A DNA stretch of 64,000 nt from Prolixibacteraceae bacterium (GTDB taxonomy: Bacteria; Bacteroidota; Bacteroidia; Bacteroidales; Prolixibacteraceae). Shown here piece by piece: positions 44,924 through 54,059 of the stretch. How positions within the stretch are numbered: position 1 is the stretch's first letter; every line of letters starts with the position of its first letter. The position numbers and the translations under genes are program-made. The notes below the pieces were generated by a model. The model ran no database searches, had not been told where the DNA came from, and saw nothing but the letters and a program-made list of their open reading frames with translations. The DNA lies in NCBI GenBank assembly GCA_019163175.1, contig JAFLKN010000029.1, positions 1-64,000 on the forward strand, written 5' to 3'.

Positions 44924-47332
44924 TCAGCATCTGTATTTACGTCGGCGAAGGTACACATAAACAGCTCCAAATACAGAAATTAATACCAAGGGCATCAATA
45001 CATTTATAAGTTGCCATTTTAGTTTTTCCTCCTTCATCTTAACTTTATCCAGAAGCCTCATTTTAAATGTTCGTGAACGCAATTCCATCAAACCTTCATC
45101 GTCGCACAAATAGTTAACTGCATTCAGCAGAAATGCTTTATTCCCAAAGGTCTGCTTCGAATAGCGATCATAGCCCAATTGACCAAATTCAGGTGTTCCG
45201 TTTGCAATCCGATACTGGTTTGCAATCAGGTTTCCATCAGAAAAAACAATCATTCTGGTTGGCTGACTTTCTTTTTTTACTTCTGAAGATTTAACACCAA
45301 ACGAATCGACCATCCGATTCTGAAAAACAGAAGGGAAAGTTCCTTCGAGCAAAACTCCAACAGCTTGTGATGGCTGCTTGAAAAGTCGCCGATCGGGCGG
45401 ATTGTTAGTAATTGCAAGACTAATTTCAAGCGGAGTTTGCGAAACAAGCGAGTAGTTCGAGGTTCCTAAAATAACTGTCTTTTTAAGCTGGTTATTTTTA
45501 CCAACTGTATCAATTGAACTTACAAATTCAGCTTTTAATCGGTTCAAATTCCGGCTGATCACATGATTTTGAGAAGGACCCAACAAGGGAGAATAATACC
45601 ATGGAGCAGGTGTAAATTTTGCAGGAGAACCATCGGGCGCTGTGTTTAAAGGAATCATCAAACAGTCGACATCCTGAACAAGATTGTAATTCAAACGAAT
45701 TCCGTACTTGAAAAGCAAGTCGTCCAAATTTAGATTTCGCGGAAAAGCCAGCGTTGTATAACCGGTACTTAAACTATCCAAACTGACTGCAACCGGATCA
45801 ACCAGCCACATCAAGCGGCCGCCGCTCATTAAATACTGATCGATATAGAACTTATCATTTTCAGAAAAAGCTGTAGTAGGATTAGCAACAATGAGGACTT
45901 TATATGGTGTATTTTTCGAGATCAACTGCGGGCCAGAAACTCGGCCAACCAAATATTTCTCTGACAAAGTCTCAATAAAATCATGGGTTTCATATTCATT
46001 CAATTCGCCATGACCCTCAAGAAAAGCCACGGTTTGCTTTTTATCATTCATCAATTCTGAAAATGCCGAAGTAAATTCATATTCCAGACTTTCAATTGAA
46101 TTGTTCAGGTTAACCTCATAATGAACAGGATTATTCTGAAGCAGATTTAAGCTAAGGTGCTTATCGCCATACTCGATCAATACTCCCGGAAAAACAAGTT
46201 GGGTAACGGTTCCCTTTGCAGTATTCTGATGAATATTTGTAGGCTGCAGACCTTTTGCAATCAGTTCTGAAAAGAGCTCATCACGTCGTTTCAAATCTGT
46301 TATTTCATAGGGATCAAAAATTGTAAGATTGATCAGTTGCGATGAATACGCATTGTAATCAGCAATTTTTTCAATAATCGACTTTTGGAATTTGCGAAAA
46401 CTCGCATTCAATTCGCCATCGAGATAAAGTGTAATATTCACAGGCTTCTCAAGTTTCTTTACCGTCTTTTTTGAAACCTCAGTAATTGAATAGCGTTGCT
46501 CGGCAGTTAAATCAAGTCGGAAAAACCATTGTCCGGAAAGTATAACAACAAGCAACAAAGTCAAAATTAGGACTGTTCCGTTTTTGATTTCATTTCTGAA
46601 GTTTATTCGGTGAAAATGAATGATCCGGCTTGTAAGAAAAAGAAAAATGAAGATGACCGAAAGGAAGTAAATCAAATCGCGCGAATCGACTACTCCACGA
46701 CTAATCGACTGATAATGTTCATTAATACCGAAACCAACAATTAATTTCTGAAGTGCAGATGGCATTTGCATGGAACCAACCAGGTCGAAACCCAGATAAG
46801 CCAAAAATGAAAGAAATAAGGCCAAAACAAATGAAGATACCGGATTGTCGGTTAAAGCTGAAGCCAGCACACCAATGGCCACATAAATGGCAGCCAAAAA
46901 GAACAGACCAATAAATGCGCCCCAGGTCCCGCCCGTATCAATACAACCAACCGGATTACCAAGTGCATAAACTGAATAAAAATATATCAACGTTGGTAAC
47001 AACGAAATGCTTACCAACAACAGACCTGCAAGATATTTGGCAAATACAATCTGAAAAACTGAAAGTGGTCGGGTAAGTAAAACTTCCATGGTTCCCATTC
47101 GCTTTTCTTCGGCAAACAAGCGCATGGTAATGGCCGGCACCAAAAACAGATATACCCATGGCGCCAGCGAAAACAATCCGTCGAGCGAGGCATAACCACC
47201 TTCCGGAATGTTGTAATTGCCAGGGAAAACCCAAAGAAATAAACTCGTTGTCAGCAGAAATACGAAAACAACTACATATCCTGTTAGCGATCCGAAAAAA
47301 CTTGCAATTTCCTTTTTTAACAAACTATACAT
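44924..47332 (-). CDS. GldF-GldG fusion: gliding/T9SS-associated ABC transporter permease plus auxiliary component
   Basis: The first about 240 residues are a GldF-type ABC-2 permease with six membrane helices (GYVVVFVFLLTTSLFLWVFP, PWVYLFLVPAITMRLFAEEK, GTMEVLLTRPLSVFQIVFAK). After one more helix (TVLILTLLLVVILSGQWFF) comes the GldG auxiliary domain: RLDLTAEQRYSITEVSKKTV, PVNITLYLDGELNASFRKFQ, VAFLEGHGELNEYETHDFIE, MSGGRLMWLVDPV and a C-terminal membrane helix. In Flavobacterium these are two proteins (about 240 and 560 residues); here they are one 802-residue chain with no stop between them. The GldA ATPase gene is not next to it. Probably membrane-anchored. Confidence 0.88.
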   Translation of the reverse strand: MYSLLKKEIASFFGSLTGYVVVFVFLLTTSLFLWVFPGNYNIPEGGYASLDGLFSLAPWVYLFLVPAITMRLFAEEKRMGTMEVLLTRPLSVFQIVFAKYLAGLLLVSISLLPTLIYFYSVYALGNPVGCIDTGGTWGAFIGLFFLAAIYVAIGVLASALTDNPVSSFVLALFLSFLAYLGFDLVGSMQMPSALQKLIVGFGINEHYQSISRGVVDSRDLIYFLSVIFIFLFLTSRIIHFHRINFRNEIKNGTVLILTLLLVVILSGQWFFRLDLTAEQRYSITEVSKKTVKKLEKPVNITLYLDGELNASFRKFQKSIIEKIADYNAYSSQLINLTIFDPYEITDLKRRDELFSELIAKGLQPTNIHQNTAKGTVTQLVFPGVLIEYGDKHLSLNLLQNNPVHYEVNLNNSIESLEYEFTSAFSELMNDKKQTVAFLEGHGELNEYETHDFIETLSEKYLVGRVSGPQLISKNTPYKVLIVANPTTAFSENDKFYIDQYLMSGGRLMWLVDPVAVSLDSLSTGYTTLAFPRNLNLDDLLFKYGIRLNYNLVQDVDCLMIPLNTAPDGSPAKFTPAPWYYSPLLGPSQNHVISRNLNRLKAEFVSSIDTVGKNNQLKKTVILGTSNYSLVSQTPLEISLAITNNPPDRRLFKQPSQAVGVLLEGTFPSVFQNRMVDSFGVKSSEVKKESQPTRMIVFSDGNLIANQYRIANGTPEFGQLGYDRYSKQTFGNKAFLLNAVNYLCDDEGLMELRSRTFKMRLLDKVKMKEEKLKWQLINVLMPLVLISVFGAVYVYLRRRKYRC

Positions 47333-47420
47333 ATATCACAAATCAGCTAGTTATCGTATTAAAAAGCAAAACACTGCTGGTTTTAACAGCAATAAAACGT
47401 ACGGAAAGCGCTTCTCGTAT

Positions 47421-48068
47421 TTATTCTGAACTAAAATCTAATATCTTACGAATATCCGTTCGGCACGATTCTGCTAACAAAGGATCATTTATTGCTTTAA
47501 TCAGCAAATCAGCATTATCTCGTTGCAAACGAAAAATCGAGAACACCTCACTTACTGCAAGACTATCCGTATTCCGGTCAATTAAAACAAGCTCATCACC
47601 TACCCTAACATTTCCAGACTGCAAAACCCTCACATAAATTCCGGGATAAGGCAACTGCCAAAAATCATCAACTACCTTTTGATCGCCAAATCTAACACCC
47701 AACTTAAAACAAGGCTGCCTGGGCTGGCTAACCTGAACCTCTGCATCACCAATTTTAAATCGATCGCCTATCCGGATTTCCGATTCGTTAAGGCCAGCTA
47801 CAGTCAGATTTTCGCCAAACATTCCCCATTGCCATAACTGAGAAGGATATTTATTTTTCCAGAACGAATAATGATCGGCGGAATACAAATAACATGCTTT
47901 ATCAACGCCTCCATGATAAAGACGATCAAGCACATGATCGTTCTCAACATCTTCAGTTCCAAGAAAAATGGGAGCTTCAACAGGATATTTATAAATCCCG
48001 GTCTGCACCTCTTGTCCGCGCCATTCAATGGTGGTCGGTTCAGCAATATTGGTTGAAACTATTTTCAT
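47421..48068 (-). CDS. MOSC domain-containing protein (YiiM-like)
   Basis: Sulfur-carrier fold related to the molybdenum cofactor sulfurase C-terminus. Features: EWRGQEVQTGIYKYPVEAPI, HGGVDKACYLYSADHYSFWK, MFGENLTVAGLNESEIRIGD, and VSQPRQPCFKLGVRF with the conserved Cys of MOSC proteins. At 215 residues it matches YiiM/YflK-type proteins, some of which take part in detoxifying N-hydroxylated bases. The genes on either side are unrelated. Confidence 0.92.
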   Translation of the reverse strand: MKIVSTNIAEPTTIEWRGQEVQTGIYKYPVEAPIFLGTEDVENDHVLDRLYHGGVDKACYLYSADHYSFWKNKYPSQLWQWGMFGENLTVAGLNESEIRIGDRFKIGDAEVQVSQPRQPCFKLGVRFGDQKVVDDFWQLPYPGIYVRVLQSGNVRVGDELVLIDRNTDSLAVSEVFSIFRLQRDNADLLIKAINDPLLAESCRTDIRKILDFSSE

Positions 48069-48124
48069 GATATCTAAATTTCAATTTGCGATCTATCCAT
48101 ATTCAAAGGACATATTTCACTAAA

Positions 48125-48325
48125 CTATTCTTCATCCAAAATTTCCTGAACCCGTCCAACTTCACCAGTTTCAAGCCTGACTTTTATTCCGTGGGGATGA
48201 TTTGGCGAATTTGTCAACAGGTTTTTCACGATACCTTCAGTCAACTCTCCGGTGCGCTGATGATGTTTCTGCACAATGTTAACAAGTAAACCAGGTTTTA
48301 CGTCAGATCGTTTTCTTCCATCCAT
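48125..48325 (-). CDS. YwbE-family small protein (DUF2196)
   Basis: A 66-residue protein from the ATG at 48325; the longer frame to 48400 adds a non-conserved hydrophobic stretch. The core SDVKPGLLVNIVQKHHQRTG ELTEG followed by VKNLLTNSPNHPHGIKVRLE is the YwbE signature, a small KOW-like beta-barrel that may bind RNA. The function of the family is not known. It stands alone between folE and the MOSC gene. Confidence 0.88.
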   Translation of the reverse strand: MDGRKRSDVKPGLLVNIVQKHHQRTGELTEGIVKNLLTNSPNHPHGIKVRLETGEVGRVQEILDEE

Positions 48326-48471
48326 AATAGTTTTCCTTTCTTTACGCAAATGAACGAAAAAATACGGATAGCTTAACTTGTAAAAAAGCAAAAAGCCCAT
48401 CTTCCGAAAGGCTTTTATACTTAATCTATGTCTTACAGCTTGTCCATTTTAGATTTAAAAACAAACATCTC

Positions 48472-49203
48472 CTATACATTTAGTGACAAATACTTTAGGA
48501 ACTCTTCTTTACGACGAGGATCTTTAAAAGCGCCTCCATATTCTGCGGTTATGGTCGAACTACCTTCGTCTTTGATTCCGCGTGATGAAACACACAAATG
48601 CCTTGCATCAATTACAATAGCAACATCTTCAGTTTTCAAAATACGTTTCAACTCATTTGCAATCTGTACGGTCAATCGTTCCTGAACCTGCGGGCGACGG
48701 GAGAAATAGTCAACCACCCTATTAATTTTTGACAGGCCAACAACTTGTCCGCTTGAAATATAAGCAACATGCGCTTTCCCAATAATGGGCAAGAAATGAT
48801 GTTCGCAGGTCGAATTCAAATTGATGTTCTTTTCAACCAACATCTCACCATACTTGAATTTGTTATCGAACACTGATATTTTCGGTTTATTCTCAGGATT
48901 CAAGCCTGAAAATATTTCTTTAACAAACATTTTAGCAACCCGATGCGGAGTGCCGTTTAAACTATCATCAGTTAAATCGAGCCCCAAAACATTCATAATG
49001 TCGCGAAATTTATCTTCGATCAAAACCATTTTCTGCTCATCGCTTAACAGAAATGCATCTTCTCTCATTGGAGTTTCCAACGATGTAGCCAGGTGATTAT
49101 CACCAATTAATTCGTGTCCGTTGTGATCATTATTTTGAGCCAAGTGTGTACCATTCAATCTTGGTCGTGCCGTATCTGCTTTTAAAAATCCGTTAACTTT
49201 CAT
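48472..49203 (-). CDS. folE: GTP cyclohydrolase I
   Basis: First enzyme of tetrahydrofolate/pterin synthesis, converting GTP to dihydroneopterin triphosphate. The zinc and active-site motif NSTCEHHFLPIIGKAHVAY, SGQVVGLSKINRVVDYFSRR, QERLTVQIANEL and IDARHLCVSSRGIKDEGSS are present. The enzyme domain covers about residues 60-243; the first 55 residues, rich in Asn and His, are an extension not conserved in other GTP cyclohydrolases. An unusually strong GGGGAGGAAAT purine stretch precedes the ATG at 49203. An inverted repeat lies further upstream. Confidence 0.96.
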   Translation of the reverse strand: MKVNGFLKADTARPRLNGTHLAQNNDHNGHELIGDNHLATSLETPMREDAFLLSDEQKMVLIEDKFRDIMNVLGLDLTDDSLNGTPHRVAKMFVKEIFSGLNPENKPKISVFDNKFKYGEMLVEKNINLNSTCEHHFLPIIGKAHVAYISSGQVVGLSKINRVVDYFSRRPQVQERLTVQIANELKRILKTEDVAIVIDARHLCVSSRGIKDEGSSTITAEYGGAFKDPRRKEEFLKYLSLNV

Positions 49204-49258
49204 TTTTATTTCCTCCCCAATTATTAAATTCTAATACTAAAACAGCACGAATCATCAC

Positions 49259-49341
49259 TTTGTTTAAGTGTTTTATATTTTTTGTAAACACTATTCAAAC
49301 TAAAACAACACAACAATTTGTTTTTAAAACACTTAAACAAA
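49259..49341. promoter_or_regulatory. Operator-like inverted-repeat cluster upstream of folE
   Basis: TTTGTTTAAGTGTTTTA (49259-49275) and its exact reverse complement (49325-49341) are separated by 49 bases. A third AAACACT lies between them (49286-49292, in GTAAACACTATTCAAAC). So the AGTGTTT/AAACACT heptamer occurs three times in 83 bases, 56-138 bases upstream of the folE start. This suggests binding sites for a dimeric regulator, or DNA looping. Confidence 0.5.
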
Positions 49342-49433
49342 TAAATTATTTCAATAAAATAAAAATATTTTCAATGAAAAGGCCAATTTATTCTTAATAA
49401 ACAGCATGGAAACAAATTAGTTCAGTAACAAAA

Positions 49434-49461
49434 AAGGGCTACCTGAAACAGATAACCCTTT
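49434..49461 (-). terminator. Possible terminator of the head-GIN gene
   Basis: AAGGGCTACCTG pairs with CAGATAACCCTT around AAA, with two A-C mismatches, followed by six T on the minus strand. It lies 31 bases beyond the stop of the 49492-50211 gene. Confidence 0.5.
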
Positions 49462-49491
49462 ACCACAAACTAAACCAAACTAAACTAACTT

Positions 49492-50211
49492 CTAATCATT
49501 AGAGACTAAACCAATTCCTTCTATCTTTTTATATACCTGAGGTTCACCTTTATACCGAATCTTACCAACCCCACTTATAGTTGCATTTAGCACATCGGTT
49601 GCATAAACACTGCCAGTTCCAACTCCTTCAATTTTAATATCTGTCTTTTTTGTCTTCAAATCAATAGCATCCAGATATCCGGCACCCGAAATCGAAACAT
49701 CCATCGCGTTGGCAATTCCATCGAACTCAAATTTAACTCCACCTTCACCAATTACCTTGATATTATTCGCTTTCAGGTTCATTTCAATACTTGCACCTCC
49801 CGATACATGCAGGTAAAAATCCTTCAGATCAACATATCCATGAGTTTCAAGGCTTATACCACCCTCAATAACCAGTTTTTCAAGATCTTTAAAAGTGATG
49901 TACAAAATCAATTCATCAAAATCGAAATGCTTCTTACTTATTTTCAGATTTAACGATTGTGCATCTGAGTGTACTTCAATGTATTTAAAATTATCCTCAT
50001 CGGTTTTAATTCGCAAACCCGACTGGGAACCTTGTTCCAAAATAACTTTATAGGCTCCTTCAAGATGAATTTTAGTAAATGGTTGTACCTGATAAGTGCG
50101 TGTGTCCGTATCATCCCAAGGTTGCTGAACCGGCATTACCTGAGCTGCAAAAAGTTTGGAAATCATCAATCCGAGTGCAAAAACTAAGCTGGTTATTCGA
50201 AGAAAATACAT
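49492..50211 (-). CDS. Head GIN domain-containing (DUF2807) putative auto-transporter adhesin-like protein
   Basis: Exported protein with a signal segment (SLVFALGLMISKLFAAQ) followed by a right-handed beta-helix-like DUF2807 domain: VQPFTKIHLEGAYKVILEQG, IYITFKDLEKLVIEGGISLE, and repeated GxGxxxxD-like rungs (VIGEGGVKFEFDGIANAMDV, SISGAGYLDAIDLKTK, IEGVGTGSVYATDVLNATIS). Proteins of this family are abundant in Bacteroidota, surface- or periplasm-located and of unknown function. At 239 residues it is complete. No ECF/anti-sigma genes are adjacent, though they often are for this family. Confidence 0.88.
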   Translation of the reverse strand: MYFLRITSLVFALGLMISKLFAAQVMPVQQPWDDTDTRTYQVQPFTKIHLEGAYKVILEQGSQSGLRIKTDEDNFKYIEVHSDAQSLNLKISKKHFDFDELILYITFKDLEKLVIEGGISLETHGYVDLKDFYLHVSGGASIEMNLKANNIKVIGEGGVKFEFDGIANAMDVSISGAGYLDAIDLKTKKTDIKIEGVGTGSVYATDVLNATISGVGKIRYKGEPQVYKKIEGIGLVSND

Positions 50212-50375
50212 ACGATCAGTTTTTTTAGATTAAATTCTGAATCAAAACTATTTAAACTGAACGCCAAAGTGCTGTTCTTTTCGATGAACTACGGATTTAT
50301 TTAGGCGAAATGAAAGAAAAACGGATTAATCTCTTTTGCACAAAGCAAGAGGCGAGGAATAAAAATGAAATTTGA

Positions 50376-50972
50376 TTACGGCTTTAGTATCAACTTCCGG
50401 AGATACAACAATAAATATAATGGCAATAAAGTTCCAACTAAAAGCATTACAATGTCGATAATCTGAAAAGTTTGCTGTTTGAAGATAATGTATCCGGTTA
50501 TTGCAGACACAACAAATAGCAATACAAACAAGAAGATAAAAACTATGAACTTGCGTGTTTTATTAAGCAAGATGCTGAGAGAAAACCAAATTAAACCAAC
50601 ACCAACCCCTAGAAATGTTTGATTAAGCTCGCCTTTGGCATAATTCAGAATACCATAAATTGCAGGCAGCAAAGCTAATAGATACAAAAACCGAAAGATA
50701 CTTCCGACCAATCGCTGAAGATGATACTCATTGTTAATTTCAGGAAATAAAGTAAAACCTGACGATTTAGTATTCTGATATTCAGGAGCAAGCAAGTCCT
50801 GATCCGAATTAATAAGTTTACGTTCGATGGCAATCTTAACTGCCGCATCAACTGCTGTTTCCTGATAATCCTTATGCTTCTTTAAGATTTCAATAATCTG
50901 AATGTCAGTATAAGTAGAGTACCTTTCATAAAGATTCATTTTTGCTGATGTTTCGTAGTCTGAATTATCCAT
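50376..50972 (-). CDS. Conserved hypothetical membrane protein with four predicted helices
   Basis: I do not recognise a named family. From the ATG at 50972 the protein has 198 residues. A soluble N-terminal part of about 100 residues contains a helical YSTYTDIQIIEILKKHKDYQ stretch, which resembles short 'rate of ageing/turnover' type motifs seen in Bacteroidota membrane proteins. Four membrane segments follow (FLYLLALLPAIYGILNYA, FLGVGVGLIWFSLSILL, FIVFIFLFVLLFVVSAITGY, DIVMLLVGTLLPLYLLLYL). No catalytic motif is visible. The gene upstream is divergent. Confidence 0.8.
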   Translation of the reverse strand: MDNSDYETSAKMNLYERYSTYTDIQIIEILKKHKDYQETAVDAAVKIAIERKLINSDQDLLAPEYQNTKSSGFTLFPEINNEYHLQRLVGSIFRFLYLLALLPAIYGILNYAKGELNQTFLGVGVGLIWFSLSILLNKTRKFIVFIFLFVLLFVVSAITGYIIFKQQTFQIIDIVMLLVGTLLPLYLLLYLRKLILKP

Positions 50973-51092
50973 GACTTTTTTTTTACAAAAATAGGTCTTT
51001 GAATTTATTAACAACGATTAAAATGAAGATAAAAGAAATAGATGTATTTTCGATCTTTCAATACCAGTATAAACAAGTAAAGTATTTTAATC

Positions 51093-52247
51093 ATGTATAA
51101 TTTTGAATATCAGAATCCGGTAAAGATTATTTTCGGAAAAGGTGAAATCAAAAAAGTTGGAGCAAATATTCCCGTCGGATCAAAAATTCTATTGACCTAT
51201 GGCGGTGGAAGTATCTTTAAAAATGGCGTTTACGATCAGGTAAAAGCTGCAATTCAGGGCTTTAAAGTCATTGAATTCGGAGGAATTGAACCCAATCCGC
51301 ACTACGAAACACTGATGAAAGCAGTTGAGATTGTTAAGAATGAAAATATTACATTTTTGCTTTCAGTGGGTGGTGGTTCGGTTCTGGATGGCACTAAATT
51401 TATTGCTGCAGCTGCCTGTTTCGATCAAGGTGATCCTTGGCTCATCCTTTCAAAACATGCACCAGTTAAAAATGCGCTGCCTATTGGTGCAGTTTTAACC
51501 TTGCCAGCCACCGGATCAGAAATGAATGGAAATTCAGTAGTTACGCGTGTTGAAACAAAAGAGAAACTGGCTTTTGGCTCAGAAAAAGTAATGCCCGTTT
51601 TCTCCATACTCGATCCTGAAGTAATTTTCTCACTGCCCGAAAAACAGGTTGCTAATGGTGTAGTTGATGCTTTTGTACATGTGATTGAGCAATATCTTAC
51701 GTTTCCGGTAAACTCGCCAATACAGGATCGTTTTGCAGAAAGCATCCTGAAAACGTTAATTGTGGAAGGCCCGAAAGTACTCGCGAACCGCACTGATTAC
51801 GAATCTGCCGCCAATTTTATGTGGAGCGCAACCATGGCACTAAACGGATTGATCGGAGTTGGTGTTCCTCAGGATTGGGCAACACACATGATTGGTCACG
51901 AACTTACGGCTTACCATGGCATTGACCATGCCCGGACCTTGGCTATCGTTTTACCCGGAATCATGCACATTAAACGAGAACAAAAGAAAGATAAAATAGT
52001 ACAATTAGGCGAACGTGTCTGGGGAATTACGGAAGGCTCGGTCGACGAGCGAATTGATCAAACCATTCAGAAAACTGTGGAGTTCTTCGAATCAGTTGGT
52101 ATTCCGACGCGATTGCCAGATTATAATGTATCAACAGAAACTATCGATACCATTTGTGAACGGTTCGAAAAGAGAGGCTTTAAAGTTGGTGAGAAAGCAG
52201 ATATCGGACCTGTCGAAATCCGTTTGATATTGGAGAACAGACTTTAG
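51093..52247 (+). CDS. Iron-containing alcohol dehydrogenase (YqhD/BDH-like)
   Basis: NAD(P)H-dependent aldehyde/ketone reductase. The N-terminal nucleotide-binding half has LLTYGGGSIFKNGVYDQV and FLLSVGGGSVLDGTKFIAAA (GGGS). The metal site uses Asp/His in NGVVDAFVHVIEQYLTFPVN and the two His of GHELTAYHGIDHARTLAIV. ATGSEMNGNSVVTR is the family motif. At 384 residues it matches butanol dehydrogenase/YqhD enzymes. The first plus-strand gene of the window, transcribed away from the membrane-protein gene and converging on recN. Confidence 0.95.
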   Translation: MYNFEYQNPVKIIFGKGEIKKVGANIPVGSKILLTYGGGSIFKNGVYDQVKAAIQGFKVIEFGGIEPNPHYETLMKAVEIVKNENITFLLSVGGGSVLDGTKFIAAAACFDQGDPWLILSKHAPVKNALPIGAVLTLPATGSEMNGNSVVTRVETKEKLAFGSEKVMPVFSILDPEVIFSLPEKQVANGVVDAFVHVIEQYLTFPVNSPIQDRFAESILKTLIVEGPKVLANRTDYESAANFMWSATMALNGLIGVGVPQDWATHMIGHELTAYHGIDHARTLAIVLPGIMHIKREQKKDKIVQLGERVWGITEGSVDERIDQTIQKTVEFFESVGIPTRLPDYNVSTETIDTICERFEKRGFKVGEKADIGPVEIRLILENRL

Positions 52248-52260
52248 TTTGCTTGTTATT

Positions 52261-52309
52261 TGGTGTCATTCCTGATCATTAAAATAATCCTTGATTAGGA
52301 ATGACGCCA
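52261..52309. terminator. Bidirectional terminator between the alcohol dehydrogenase and recN
   Basis: TGGTGTCATTCCTGATCA pairs with TGATTAGGAATGACGCCA over 18 positions, two of them G-T wobbles. It sits 13 bases past the dehydrogenase stop and 13 bases past the recN stop, serving both convergent genes. Confidence 0.75.
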
Positions 52310-52322
52310 AATGGTATAAAAC

Positions 52323-53975
52323 TTATTGCAATAATTCTTTAGCCGTTTCCATTGCGGTTGCCGAATAATTTTCACCACTAAGCATCTGTGCAATTTCTTC
52401 GATGCGTTCCTGATCGGTAAGCTTTTTGATTGAAGTAAAAGTTTGATTATCCTGGTCGAATTTATACACCTTGTAATGATGATTTCCTTTGGCTGCTATT
52501 TGTGGCAAATGAGTAATATTCAGAACCTGAACAGTTGAGGACATTTGCTCTAGAATCAAACCCATTTTTACGGCAACTTCGCCCGAAACACCGGTATCAA
52601 TTTCATCAAAAATGATTGTTGGCAAAGATCGGGCGTCAGTAATCAGCGTTTTTATGGCCAGCATCAGACGCGACATTTCACCACCCGATGCAATTTTACC
52701 GATTTCCTGCAATTCCTGATTTTTGTTGGCCGAAAACATAAAGTTCACTTCATCTAAACCGGTTGGTGAGAACTCTGTTAGTTCAACAAATCGGACTTGA
52801 AACGCGGCATTTGGTATTCCAACATTCCGTAGTACATCAATAACTTTATTGCCGATTGACGAAGCAACTGCCTTTCGCCGACCACTAATTTTGCCAGCCA
52901 AATCAGATAATATAGCTTTCTGATTCACGATTTCCTGTCGCAACGATTCAATTTCCTGATCATACGAACTGACAAGCTGAACTTTGGCCTGAAAATCAGA
53001 TTGAATTGCTAAAAGCTCGGCATTTGTGGCAACTCGATGTTTTTGCTGTAAAGAATAAATCAAATCAAGCCGTTGATTAATTTGCTCAATCTTTTCAGGG
53101 TCATTTGCAGTTCGGTCTTCAAGAACTGACGATTCTGTGGCAATATCTTTCAACTCGATATAAACCGATTCCAGCCGGTTGAAAATTTGTTCAGCTTCGG
53201 GTAAAACTGAACGAAGCTTTCCAACCGAATTCAGATTTTCTTTTAACCGGAACAAAACAGACAGTTCGTCTTCACTCAAATGCTGATAAACTTGTCCGAA
53301 AACCGACTTTATTTCCTCTGCATGAGTTAATTTTTCGAGCAAACCTTCCAATTCTGCCTGTTCATTTTCTGTCAACTTTGCATCATAGAGTTGCTTAAAC
53401 TGGAATTCATAATAATCCAGATCTTTTCTGGATTGTTCAGCAAGTTCAAGTAACTGGCTTAGCTTTTCCAAAAGGGAAATGTATCGTTTGTAACCTGATT
53501 TGTAGCCTGCAAGAATTTCAGAATTTCCGGCAACAAGATCGACTATCCGAAGTTGGTAACCCTTTTCATTCAAATCCAGATTTTGGTGCTGCGAATGAAT
53601 ATCAATCAGTTTCATACCCAAATCGTATAAAACCTTTACATTAACGGGGGTGTCGTTGATAAAAGCACGTGATTTTCCCTGAGGAGTAATTTCGCGTCGC
53701 AGGATAGACACATTTTCAAAATCCAGTTCATTTTCCTCAAAGAAGCCTTTTAGTCCGTAATTCTGAATATCAAAAATACCTTCGGCAGTACATTTAATCG
53801 ATTTGTCCCTTAACACCGAAGAATCTGCCCGTTGACCAATAATAAGGCCGATAGCACCGAGCAGAATTGACTTACCTGCCCCGGTTTCGCCGGTTAAAAT
53901 ATTTAAATCTCCACTGAAATCAATATTCAGTGAATCAATCAAGGCATAATTTTTTATTGAAAGTGATTTTAGCAC
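52323..53975 (-). CDS. recN: DNA repair protein RecN
   Basis: SMC-like ATPase acting in double-strand-break repair. Walker A ILTGETGAGKSILLGAIGLI near residue 30, a long central coiled coil (about 150-370), the ABC signature KIASGGEMSRLMLAIKTLIT and Walker B PTIIFDEIDTGVSGEVAVKM are all present, with the H-loop in VLNITHLPQIAAKGN. At 550 residues it is the usual size. It is the last gene of the bamD-rpoZ-coaBC-DUF4835-recN series, an order conserved in Bacteroidota. Confidence 0.97.
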   Translation of the reverse strand: MLKSLSIKNYALIDSLNIDFSGDLNILTGETGAGKSILLGAIGLIIGQRADSSVLRDKSIKCTAEGIFDIQNYGLKGFFEENELDFENVSILRREITPQGKSRAFINDTPVNVKVLYDLGMKLIDIHSQHQNLDLNEKGYQLRIVDLVAGNSEILAGYKSGYKRYISLLEKLSQLLELAEQSRKDLDYYEFQFKQLYDAKLTENEQAELEGLLEKLTHAEEIKSVFGQVYQHLSEDELSVLFRLKENLNSVGKLRSVLPEAEQIFNRLESVYIELKDIATESSVLEDRTANDPEKIEQINQRLDLIYSLQQKHRVATNAELLAIQSDFQAKVQLVSSYDQEIESLRQEIVNQKAILSDLAGKISGRRKAVASSIGNKVIDVLRNVGIPNAAFQVRFVELTEFSPTGLDEVNFMFSANKNQELQEIGKIASGGEMSRLMLAIKTLITDARSLPTIIFDEIDTGVSGEVAVKMGLILEQMSSTVQVLNITHLPQIAAKGNHHYKVYKFDQDNQTFTSIKKLTDQERIEEIAQMLSGENYSATAMETAKELLQ

Positions 53976-54059
53976 GGAAATTTGAACATTTAAATGAGCG
54001 ACCGAAGATAGAGAAACACATGATCTATCCGGTCATAAAGATAATTGTTTATTCAAATT

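Noticed and set aside
47333-47420. Terminator between the MOSC gene and gldFG
   Set aside because: Only a 5-bp TGCTG/CAGCA stem and no T-run.
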